This document shows, piece by piece, positions 24,110-34,592 of a DNA stretch of 64,000 bases. The position numbers were made by a program, and so were the translations under genes. Source of the stretch: Delphinapterus leucas. Its lineage: Eukaryota; Chordata; Mammalia; Artiodactyla; Monodontidae. Position 1 is the first letter of the stretch; each line of letters starts with the position of its first letter. The notes below the pieces were generated by a model. The model did not search any database. It saw only the letters and a list, made by a program, of their open reading frames with translations, and was not told where the DNA came from. The DNA is taken from assembly GCF_002288925.2 (NCBI RefSeq), contig NW_022098069.1, forward strand, positions 70,288,099 through 70,352,098. The letters are read 5' to 3'.

Positions 24110-24300
24110 ATCATAGGCCTGGGAACTGGAAAATCAGAATTCTGTTCTTGATTTTAGCTGCTGAATTGCTACATGAACTTGAATATGCCGAGTGCTTCAG
24201 TCTCCTCATCTATGAAGTGGGGCCAATACAATTTCCAGTAAGACTATGCATGAATGAGCAGATATCTGTCAATACAGAAAGCCCTCTGGACGTATTACTA
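24110..24300 (+). repeat. MIR SINE, sense
   Basis: 'gctgaattgctacatgaact' and 'cagtctcctcatctatgaag' follow the sense MIR order (gctgtgtgacc / cagtttcctcatctg). Strongly diverged. Confidence 0.65.
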
Positions 24301-25000
24301 TTTTGAAGCTGCCTCAGATGCTATTTTTCCCCAGTCTTAGTCTTCCCCGGTATTCAAGTATGGCTAAACTTCCTGTTGTTTTGCGGTTTTGTGGAGTCTG
24401 TGTTTTATATAAAGCTGCATTTCCCAAGCTGCTGAGTGCGCTGATTATTCTTGCCTTCAGTGAGAAACTCTGCAGATAACAGAAATAATTGGACTGGAGC
24501 AGCTGCTAGCTTTCCCATTTTTTTAAACAATTATGAATGGTTTCATTTTGTGTATTATTTGCTTCTCTTACATTCTCTTTTCTTGCTGCCTAGAACTGAA
24601 GACTTTCTGTTATAAGCCTGTAGAGATTAAGAACATAATTAAGAAGTAGCAGAACTTGTAGTTGGCATGACATCCAGCAAAGATGGCACAAAAAACGCCA
24701 CTGAGCAGGAAAGACCACTTAAACCAGCAATCATCCACAGAAAGGCAGTGAAAATATAGGGGGAAAGGAGACCTGGAGAAAAATATTTGAAGAAAGACTG
24801 TCCAATCCCTCAGGGGGAACTCAGCAACAGAAGCAGGCAGATGCAGCCAATATATAACCTGGGAAGATAAAGGTGGGCTTTTCCATACACCTCTAGCAAT
24901 GTCTATATTGATTGTCTTTGACTTCGTGGCTCTTCAGGTGGGTAAGTCTTGCAGAGCATTTACTGTCTACCAGGTAGAACTTTTCAATAGTAGCTTTGCT
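24301..25000. other. Unique sequence
   Basis: No repeat or gene recognised. Confidence 0.45.
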
Positions 25001-25004
25001 TATG

Positions 25005-25285
25005 TGATTCCCCTAGCCTAAAACGCCATTTCATTTCCTCTCTTTTCCCTAATTCTTCAGCATCTCGGTGGAGATGTGTCAAACCTTTCTCAGGTGGAAA
25101 TATCTGTTCTGTCCTGATGTCTATAACAGAACAAGAATCTCATTATGTCAAAATTATTTTCTCTCTCCAGCCTTATGTGAGCTTCTTGAGAATAGAGATC
25201 TTATTCTCCTTCATGTCTGTACTGCTAGTTCCTCACCCAGTGTTCCTGCCACATAGTAGAAGCTATATAAATGTTGGGTAGGATC
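25005..25285 (+). repeat. L2 3' region
   Basis: 'ttatgtgagcttcttgagaa', 'catgtctgtactgctagttc' and 'tgccacatagtagaagctat' follow the sense order of the L2 3' end, with degraded ORF2-like sequence upstream. Confidence 0.75.
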
Positions 25286-25289
25286 TCAA

Positions 25290-28200
25290 CCTTTGGATAA
25301 AAAGAGAGAATGCGTGACCGTGACTCAGTGCCAGCTGACATCATCAAGTGCCACTGTCATTACCTGACATAAAACTAAGCACATCTCTGTTTTATCGGGA
25401 GTATCATCTGTGTTTATGGAAGCCTGTGTACTGCCTCTTTCAGAATTCATAAGTAGCTGTTCTCTCCTTATATTACTACAAAGTCAAAACAGTAAAAGCA
25501 TCTTACATCACAGACTTGGCATTGGATTAGCTTAATGAGAGTGTTTTCCATATAAAGATCAATGAAGAAAAATCCAGAGCAATTACTAATTAAATGGAGA
25601 GAAAATGTTTTTCTGACTCAGAGCCAATAGATCATTTTCACTGGCAAGATGTTCAGTGTCTCCCTTCATCAAAGTGCCCTGATTTTCAGGGAACTAAGGT
25701 TACTGAATTTTTAGAAAGACTTGGGGCCCCCTAATTTAGGAGATGAATCTGGGGCAGGTAGATGTCCAGTATTGGGGCAGCACAATGCTTTGCTTTTTGT
25801 AGTGGACACTCAACAGATCCTTAACAAATAAATATAATATCTAGAGGATACAAATGTTTTGGAGAAAAAATCTGTTTGGGCTAATGATCTGGGTGATTTC
25901 AAATTGAAGCTACCAGATACATTACAGTCTTCAGCCAAGTCACTAATGGCAGTGTACCGTGCCAAATGCTGAATTGTAGAAATTATGACACTTTATGAAA
26001 TGATACCCACTAATAACGCCCTGGTTTTCAAGAATAACTAAATAAACAATAACACTGGCAACTTGACCAAAATTGCATACTATCACAATTTGTCAGCATT
26101 AAGAGACACAATTCTACAGAAGTGACGATTTTGGTTTTTTTACATTTTTCTAACTTTTATCACATCTTCAAAATGCTTTTTGTCCTACGTCCTATGCTAT
26201 TTGGGCCTCACTGCTCTCTTTTAAGTAATGATGAGCAGTAAGTTTACATAGATTTCAGCTAATGTCTAAACTAGTTTTTGTCTGTTCAGGTGATTCCTGG
26301 AGAAATCCAAATTTCTCCGGAATTGGTTTGGAACTGAACCCACAGTATCTCTGAGTTATGCCTGTATAGCTATGACATTAGTGAGAGTCTGCTTAGAATC
26401 ACATTACTCTTTTCTGTGATTATATTCTCCAAGCATTAAAACAAACAAAAATCCTGGGTGGATGGTGAAGTGAGGAGGAAACCAGAATTTGGATCATATT
26501 TTCTAACGTTTTCACTGGATAAAACAAGTTTTAGGCAGCAGCTCTTCCCTTTCTGTCTCATTTGGGTTTGGCTTCTTAACCTAAGGTGAATTATGATTTA
26601 TTTCATAGAAATCTTCCCACAAATCTACATTCCTATTGCCAAGTCTATGATTAACTAAAAATTTTTTAATTGGAATAGATGTTTTTCATCTAAATACACA
26701 CATAACATTCTATAATCCTAAACTTTACATTAAACATTATGCTTTCTTAAAATAGTAGATGAGCCTTAAAATAAATACCAAACCGTCAGTTGTGCCAATT
26801 ATGATGTTTTCTGACCCAGATTTTTTTAAGTGAATCTTTCTTTCCACACTTTTACTGCCAAGCAGGTTCTTGTTCTGGCCAAGAAGGGTAAAGAAACCTC
26901 CATGAATACTTTAGATATTTAAGTCACAATAAATATACCCCCAAAAAGAACGAGAAGTAAAGAAAGACTTTTTTAGGTATAATGTACTGATTTTTCTCTA
27001 TAAAAGAAGGGAAAACCTCCATGATGAAAAACTCGATGTTTTTCAAACCCCTTCCCCAGTTTATCCAGTAAACTCAGCACATACATGACATGGCAGAGCC
27101 TAAAAGAATACACTGCCTAATTCCTCACACCACAATCTTAAAGCCCTTGTGAATTTTGATTTAGCTTTCTTTATCTCTCGCATGGCTAAATGAAAAACAA
27201 ACAAGCAAAAAAAACCTCTGCCCTGCAAACCATTTTTAAAATATACTTCCTTTCCTTGTCACCCCAATTCCCATTTTCTTAATCTTTACCAGCACACACA
27301 CACACGCCGTGATGAAAATGCAAGGGGGCACAAGACAGAACAAATAAGCAGATCTGATTTCCTTCTTCACAGACTGCAGAGCAGGATACATTTGGAAATT
27401 AATTTCAGTTAACTCACGTGATCATAGCTTTTGGGAAGCGGTAGCCTAGAAATAAATCACTTTCCCTATATGTAATGTGAGAAGATTCCGAGAGACAAAA
27501 TGCCACTATTAGAATAGCAAGGAGCATAAGGGTGTCTGGATGAAACCTGTCCAGAATCCCTAATGTGTCTGAAAAGCCCAAGTGTTGTTCAGCAGCCCGA
27601 ATCGGTGGCTAACCTGAAAGAAGGATTTAAAGCCTGCATTTGAAGCTTCCAGAAATCACCTTGCGAATGTGTCATGGCTGAAAACTTTTTTTTTTTTTTT
27701 TCCATTCTGTAGTTTAAAACAGAGCTGGCAAAAACCAAGCAGAAGTACACCATAAATCAAAGCTACAAGCAGGGTACAAGTTCGAGTCAGGCCATTGTGA
27801 TAAGAATTTCCACACCAAAAACCCAGTCCATCAGAATTCAAATGGATGAATGTAATCATTAACATGAGCACTTAAAAACAAAATTCTCCTGATTTTTCAA
27901 TTAGTGCTTTCACGCACAATTAGAGCTATTGTGGGAACAAACATCATACTCCCAGAAACTCCATTCACAGTATGATGCATGAATAATCCAGTAGGAGAAA
28001 GAGGTGGGAACTTTGCATCTCAGTAAAGAGCAAAAGTTCTTGTCTGTTTAATCTACACTGTGTCACTTATTGAAGGAAATTAGCAGAAGCAATTTTCTTC
28101 ATGTCTCCCTACCCCAAAACAGGAAAACACAACAATTAAAAACTTAAAAATAGCAAAATCTGCATCGTCTCCCAAATCAATTGAAAAACTGCCACACGTT

Positions 28201-28450
28201 AATTTCAGGTTTAGTTCATATCTGGGCCATCAGAACTCTTGGGGCAGTCAGAGAGTGGGCACTAGCGATTTCAGCAACCCTTGGCATCTGGAAGAAGATG
28301 GTTACAGCATTGAAGGTGGCAGGGCATGTAGGGTAAGAAAAAGAAGCCCTTGGGGACCTACATTTCTGTCGGTGCACTAGAGTCACCTCTGAAGAGGAAC
28401 TAATGGAGCCGTCCATTATTAGTCCTGAGGCGTCAACACAATGTTATTCT
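25290..28450. other. Repeat-poor 3.1-kb unique block
   Basis: The largest stretch in the first half of the window with no recognisable interspersed repeat; only a short CA run (about 27294-27305) and a T run (about 27688-27702) occur. It contains AT-rich segments with homeodomain-type TAAT/ATTA cores (about 25510-25600) and balanced-composition segments (about 27350-28060). No coding exon is visible: the 71-codon frame at 27656-27871 minus and the 66-codon frame at 28216-28416 minus have no recognisable product. Confidence 0.45.
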
Positions 28451-28454
28451 AAGC

Positions 28455-28660
28455 CAGAGGTCAGAAGATATGTTCTGTAAAGAGCTAGATAGTGAGTGTA
28501 GGCTTTGCAGCCTGTATGATCTGTGTCACAACTGTTCACTTCTGCCATACGTAATACATAAGTCAACAAGTGCATTGTGTTCCAATACAATTTTGTTTAG
28601 ATAAGCAAGTGGCAGGCTGGATTTAGCCTGTGGATTATGGTTCACTGAGGCTGGTTCTAG
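28455..28660 (+). repeat. MER-type hAT-like non-autonomous transposon, copy 1
   Basis: 'ttctgtaaagagctagatag', 'gtaggctttgcagcctgtat' and 'gtggcaggctggatttagcc' match a widespread mammalian DNA-transposon relic of the hAT-Charlie kind. The exact family name is not certain. A second copy lies at 32085-32258 in the same orientation. Confidence 0.7.
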
Positions 28661-28664
28661 ACTG

Positions 28665-29260
28665 TTTTGTCCTAAGCATATTTCTCAGCACTACTGAAGA
28701 AAATTCTTTATGAGTTTTCTCCATGTCCCATAAGGAACAGAAGAGTGGGGATTGTACAGAACAAATACTGGGACCAATGACAGCATGGATGCATACAGAG
28801 ATCAGAAACTAGAGACACAGAGAGCTACAGCAACTCACAGCCATTTCCAAGTTATTGAACAGAGCATTCTGTAACCATTAATAAGATTTTTAAAGCAAGC
28901 AGCTGCCATCTTAGACCGCATGTAACAACACGTCAGGATGCACAATAGACTCTTTATACTTCTCATACCCATTCCCTTAACTTCACTGATTAAAGTTTAT
29001 CAACAGTTTAGACTCAGAAGGAATTAAACAAATCCTTTAAATCAAAGGATTTAATCAAACCAAAACACATTATCTATTATTCATAGTTCATTGTATGTGG
29101 CATATAATAAAATACAGGTCTTATTAGAAAATTTCTATTTAGCCATTCTCACATTGTTATTTCTTTTTAAATTCTGAGTTAAAGATCCCTTTCAGATGTT
29201 GTTAAACATAACCCCTCAATAAGCCATATCCTACCTACCTAATACAGAAAAGATTTTGAA
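28665..29260. other. Unique sequence
   Basis: No feature recognised. Confidence 0.45.
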
Positions 29261-29280
29261 GTCAAAAACGGACAAAATTG

Positions 29281-29502
29281 GGCTTCACTGGTGGCGCAGT
29301 GGTTGAGAGTCTGCCTGCCGATGCAGGGGACACGGGTTCGTGCCCCGGTCCGGGAAGATCCCACATGCTGCGGAGCGGCTAGGCCCGTGAGCCATGGCTG
29401 CTGAGCCTGCGTGTCCGGAGCCTGTGCTCCGCAACGGGAGAGGCCACAACAGTGAGAGGCCCGCATACAGCAAAAAACAAAAACAAACAACAACAACAAC
29501 AA
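29281..29502 (+). repeat. Young CHR-type SINE with target duplication
   Basis: Same subfamily as those at 19491 and 21492. A perfect 17-bp duplication beginning 'aaaaacggacaa' lies at 29264-29280 and 29503-29519. The A-rich tail has become (AAC)n. Antisense frames up to 94 codons are SINE-derived. Confidence 0.97.
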
Positions 29503-29519
29503 AAAAACGGACAAAATTG

Positions 29520-30478
29520 ACAAGTATTTTTAAAATTGTTCACTAATGTTTCAGTTCCTTTTTTATTTAGCTCATATTTCATGACCTACCACTATAAATA
29601 CTTCCATAGAAGCATTTTTATTTACCCATCTTTCTGATGGATTCATTTTAGAAAATCCTACAGGAATTAAATCCAACTATGTGCTTACTCCGTAACTGCC
29701 TATATTAAATAACAAGACCTGGCTAGAGAAAATTTTGCATTTTGACTCTACAGCCTTCAAATTTAAGAGCAAAATTTCAAAAGAGCAATTAAAACCAAGA
29801 CAGTCTACCTACCTAGTAACCTCACTTTCTTACTCTCTAAAACAACTAATTTTTTACCTTCTCTGTTTGGTAGATTAGGAAACCATATGAGAAACCAACA
29901 TATAGAAATCTGTATACAAGATTGGACCACAAGCTTAGGCATCACCTAGAAAGAGATAGATTTGTGGATGAGCACATACTTAAGGGTAATGCTTAAGTAC
30001 ACAAGCTGCCTTTTAAAAAATGTCTGTACATAGATAAAACTCTGCTCTTCTCCCAGGGAAATGCATGAGTTACTAAAGAAGCAGCTGTAGTTTTAAGGAC
30101 TATGGCCAGCAGCTGGGCATAATACAAGCATGAAAAATAAACCACATTGTCTTGTAATGGAAGCAATTTGATAGTTTTAATTTCATACACGAGCAATATA
30201 TTCTCTAAAAATGACCACGGTACTTGAAGAATACTTTTGTGGGTATTAGATAGTTGTTCTTTTTATAAGATTGTGTTTGCAGTTAGGCACTCTCCTGTAT
30301 CCTGCTTTTCTTCTTGCTTCCTGCTCCTCCATTTCTGTGACGCAGTCCATAGGGTAGAGACGGGCAGAGTTCTCTGAGTTTCCACTTTCTGGTTATACTA
30401 AGATCCATCAGGCTCTTAGACAACAAGTACTTGCTGGACTCAGAAGACAGAGGTAGTTTTCAGGCTTGGCACGTTTTT
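29520..30478. other. Unique sequence
   Basis: No feature recognised. Confidence 0.45.
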
Positions 30479-30494
30479 GGGATGGCTTCCTTTG

Positions 30495-30708
30495 TTTTTA
30501 TTTTTGTTTTTGTTTTGCGGTACGCGGGCCTCTCACTGTTGTGGCCTCTCCCGTTGGGGAGCACAGGCTCCGGACGCGCAGGCTCAGCGGCCATGGCTCA
30601 CGGGCCTAGCCGCTCCGCGGCATGTGGGATCTTCCCGGACCAGGGCACGAACCCGTGTCCCCTGCATCGGCAGGCGGACTCTCAACCACTGCGCCACCAG
30701 GGAAGCCC
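30495..30708 (-). repeat. Young CHR-type SINE, antisense, with target duplication
   Basis: Reverse complement of the same young subfamily: tail at the left ('ttttgttttgcggtacgc'), head at the right ('cactgcgccaccagggaagc'). A perfect 16-bp duplication 'gggatggcttcctttg' lies at 30479-30494 and 30709-30724. Frames of 82-105 codons here are SINE-derived. Confidence 0.97.
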
Positions 30709-30814
30709 GGGATGGCTTCCTTTGAAAGAGATTTTCTGGGTAATATAAAGAAGACCAGAGAAAGGAGGAAAAGGAAAGGGAAACACCTCCACCTAAGCTT
30801 ATAGAAAGTGCACT

Positions 30815-31080
30815 CTACCCAGCCTCTTGTGAGTATAAGCAGGGGCTCTAGAGCTAGACTACCTGTGTTTGAATCCTGGATGTGGCACTTTTTTGTGACC
30901 TTGGTCAATGTAGTTTTACTTCTTTGGCCTCAATTTTCTCATCAGTAAAATGGGAATAATAATAAGGTTTATTTTCAAGACATGTTATCAAGATTAAATA
31001 ATCCAATATTTGTAAAGTTCTTAGAATAGTATCTAGTAAGTAGTATGTACCACTTAAGCATTTGTTAAATAAAACAAATA
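30815..31080 (+). repeat. MIR SINE, sense, near full length
   Basis: Complete sense order: 'ggggctctagagctagacta', 'tgtttgaatcctgg', 'ctcaattttctcatcagtaa', 'aatgggaataataata', and the L2-like 3' tail 'gcatttgttaaataaa'. Confidence 0.88.
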
Positions 31081-31544
31081 TTTTTTAGCAGTATAAAGTG
31101 CAGGCTACTGTGAATATTATGCAACAGGTAGACAAGAAGTTAAGGTTCAGCCGAGGTCCTACCCAAATCAGGATCAGTTATGAACAATAAACATTGCTAT
31201 ATCCTTGGGTACTAGGATTGTAGTGATCCCGAGGCTTGGATTTGGGCCAAGCAGCTACCATTTAGTCTGAAGCCAAAATTATAATCATTCAGATAAAGCA
31301 ATTGAAGTGCTACTGCACCTAGGAGCAAAATCCTGAAGACAGATGTTAGGACTGGGTGATGAGAACTTGTGCTATGTGCTTATGTCACAGGAGATTACCA
31401 CAAACCCAGACAGGCCCAGGAGTAGGAACAGATAGAAATTAAAGCTGGAACACAGTCAGGACAAAATGAAGTCTGGTGTTCGATGAGCAGTCAGCAGCAG
31501 ACACAAAATAATACAGTCTTGGCACTTATAAGGACTCAAAATGT
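31081..31544. other. Unique sequence
   Basis: No feature recognised. Confidence 0.4.
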
Positions 31545-32720
31545 CATTTAAGTGTGTTCCTCCTTGTTCTTCTAGCAATGTCTACATATCCCAAAAAGTG
31601 GACATGCCTCCTTGTCTTGATTCTTTCCACATATAGGAAAAGTTCCTTCCCAAGGAAATATGCTTTGTTTTCAGATAATTTGAGTCAGTAAAGTATTATT
31701 TGTTTTAATATGCTAAACCCTAACTCTGTATATTTCATGGACCCATTTTTCCTAGTTCTGTTCTCAGAAACTTCAAAATATAGCAAATATCTTTCATATA
31801 TTTGAAATTACATGTATAGCTACCTTGTTTTCCGTAAATCTTCTTTCCTCTAGGCTGATTACTCCCTGTTTATTTACTTCATTCCACATGGCTTCTTTGC
31901 AGCCCCTTTACCTGTCCCATCACTCTCTTCAGGATAGTTGTTAGTGCGCCCAGAAAAATGTAGAACCTGGAACTGAAGTGGTTAATAAGAATAAAACCAA
32001 GAAATAATTCAGAAAACATTGGGAGTGATTATCTCCCTATATGTGGATGCTCCATATATATTAACAAAAACTGTCAACACAATTTTTCTGTAAATATCCT
32101 GATAGTAAATGTTTTAGGCTTTGAGGTCCATAAAGTTCTATTACGATACTCAATTCTGTTGTAGCATGAAAGCAGCCATAGACACTGCAAATGAATGAGC
32201 ATGGCTGTGTTTCAATAAAACTTTATTTACAGAAAGAGACAGTGGGTTTTGGTTTGTTAATTCCTGTATTAGATATTCATATGCTTTCAGTCAACTAAAA
32301 CTCTTAAATTTTCTTCACTTCATGCCTCTAAGCTATAGATCTTAATGGTTTACTTTAAAAAGACTTTATGTTTATCCCTATTAAAATTTTGTATGATTAG
32401 ATTTAGGGTATACATCTAAAGTACCACAGTCATCTGGATTCCAATTCTGTTAGTCATTGCATCTGAAGGCTCCTCCTCTCTACAGCATGCCACTTGCATA
32501 TTAATTAAATATGTCCTGTCTTCATTTTAATGCAAATTATTGAGTAAAATGTTGATTGGGACAGGACCAAGGAAAGAATCTTCTGTATGAAACTCTGAGT
32601 TAATAGAAATCCATTAATAAACATTCTTTGGAGACATTTCTTCAATCAGAATATTATGGGTTGATTTTACCACCCACCCATATTTTCACATCGTAGTAGC
32701 TCAACAAAAGGATTTAAATT
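31545..32720 (+). repeat. Ancient L3/CR1-like LINE fragment
   Basis: 'ttctttcctctaggctgatt', 'cacatggcttctttgcagcc' and, after an inserted MER element, 'tgttgattgggacaggacca' and 'ccattaataaacattctttg' follow the order of a CR1/L3-class LINE known in mammals and other amniotes. It is very diverged and the family name is tentative. The MER element at 32085-32258 splits it. Confidence 0.45.
32085..32258 (+). repeat. MER-type hAT-like non-autonomous transposon, copy 2
   Basis: 'gatagtaaatgttttaggct', 'catgaaagcagccatagaca' and 'gtgtttcaataaaactttat' belong to the same family as 28455-28660. The AATAAA inside is part of the transposon, not a gene's polyadenylation signal. Confidence 0.75.
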
Positions 32721-32724
32721 TTCT

Positions 32725-34580
32725 CTTTCTTTGTAACTTAGTGTTAAGTATCTCAGTAGTCAGGTATGTAAGTTCTTCAGTTTTCCCCACCTGTTTATGG
32801 CAAGACTAAGTGCAGTGCTTGAAATTTCAAGACGTCAAATTGCGGCTTATACAAAGAACAAGTTTCTAATAAGTATTTAGCATTGGAATGGATTGTGTCA
32901 TGAGGAAATGGGGTTTCCAGTCATTGCAGGTATTCAGAAGATGAAAGATAAAATTTGAGGATGACTTAGAGAGATTCATGTATCAAATAAATAATGGAAT
33001 AGATGACAAATAAAAGCACATCTACCTCTGAGAGTCTGTGAATCTGAAAGTTTGTTCGGCCAACTAATTATCAAGGATTTAGCAAGGAAACAGCCTCTTG
33101 ACTCTCTGCTGATATTCAGGCTGGAAGGGAAGTTAAATACACAGCAAAGAGCTGCAGCTCATACCTCACTTTCATTATCAATGCCTTGTTGTCTGCAGCT
33201 CCTGAGGTTGTACTGGCAATGGCCCCAAAAGACAGGATATACAATGAGATTGAGTTTCTGACAGTCTGAAAGTTCATGAAATATTTATTTCTACGCAGGA
33301 AAAGAGGAAGTGGAATGGTTCTTTTACTAGCTTTATTAGAAATGTAGCCGTTTAAATTATGCCTTTAGCCTAAATAGGATCAGTCCACAAAGGACACCAT
33401 ATATCCCCGCCTCTACTTCATTTAGAATATTTCCCTGATCACAACTTGTTTCAAGGATATTGTCCTATTTTAAATAATAACAGTATTGTCTGAATTGTGT
33501 GTAATGTTTTGAGCTACGAGAATGGGCTGAGATAAATCTTTCATTAAGATGTAAAACTTTGGCTTATGATTATGTATAAGAATATAACTTACACAATCAC
33601 TTCTCAAAGTTATTTTCATCAAAATCCATTCATTGGGTGAAGAGATTCTTCTAATAGCAAAATAAACAAAATATATATATAGACTCATTATCTACACCCT
33701 GAAATTATGACAACATTCAAAAGCAACATAGTAACATGATCATGATCAAAACGCAGTCATGAACATAGTTTTATCAGAATTTCTAACCGAAAAAATTCTG
33801 GTTGATTGCTTATTTTTTTTTAATTCATGTAATAAGATAGACACTTGGCAGCATATCTTCTGCAATTATTTTTACCATCCATGAAAAAATCATGGTGTAC
33901 ATTTCCTGACAGAAAAAATGTTTTTTACTTTAGTATTTCCTCCTCCTCCCACCTCCCACCTGAAGCCCTTATACCAAGTTCTTCAGTGTTACTACATATC
34001 AGAGAAGTCGTCATTCATAACGTTCATGTGTAGAGTTTGGAGTTTGAATCTTATTATGATAACAATCATGGAGTGTAGAACAAGGAAAGAAGTCAAAACA
34101 GAATGAGAAGACTATAACTTCATTACTGACTTTGCCATATCTTGAATGACCAGAACATCATATAATTCCTTTCTAAGAATGGTGAGCCTGATTCTGTGAA
34201 TTTCTGTGAGAACTTGATTCTGATTCCATTTATCATTCATGGTTTGTTCAGAACAACATTGCTGTACTTTGGGAAAACTGTTTCTTCCTGACTCCAATTA
34301 AACGGGCCAGGTGGAGGCTGCCAGGCACAGTTTTACTCCTACTTCCATCTGACTACAACCAAGGGGCCACATTTTCTTATCCTAGAGGTTGTATAGGACA
34401 TGGGTAGATGATCCAAGTTCTGTTCATCTAAATTTATTCTAGGATTTTATGAATTAGGAGCTATGTCTTCAATAAAAGATCTGAGGTCAGAACTGGGAGC
34501 CATGAATTACACTGAGTGGAGAAGGGTTTCAGTTAAGATGCTCTTGGTTGTAATCCAGAGGAAAAAAAATAAACTCAAAT
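32725..34580. other. Unique sequence
   Basis: No repeat or gene recognised. Short frames at 33052-33261, 33470-33688, 33845-34106 and 34112-34297 lack recognisable products and overlap one another. Confidence 0.45.
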
Positions 34581-34592
34581 TCTTATACATAA

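Noticed and set aside
32215..32235. AATAAA as a gene's polyadenylation signal
   Set aside because: It is part of the MER-type transposon body.
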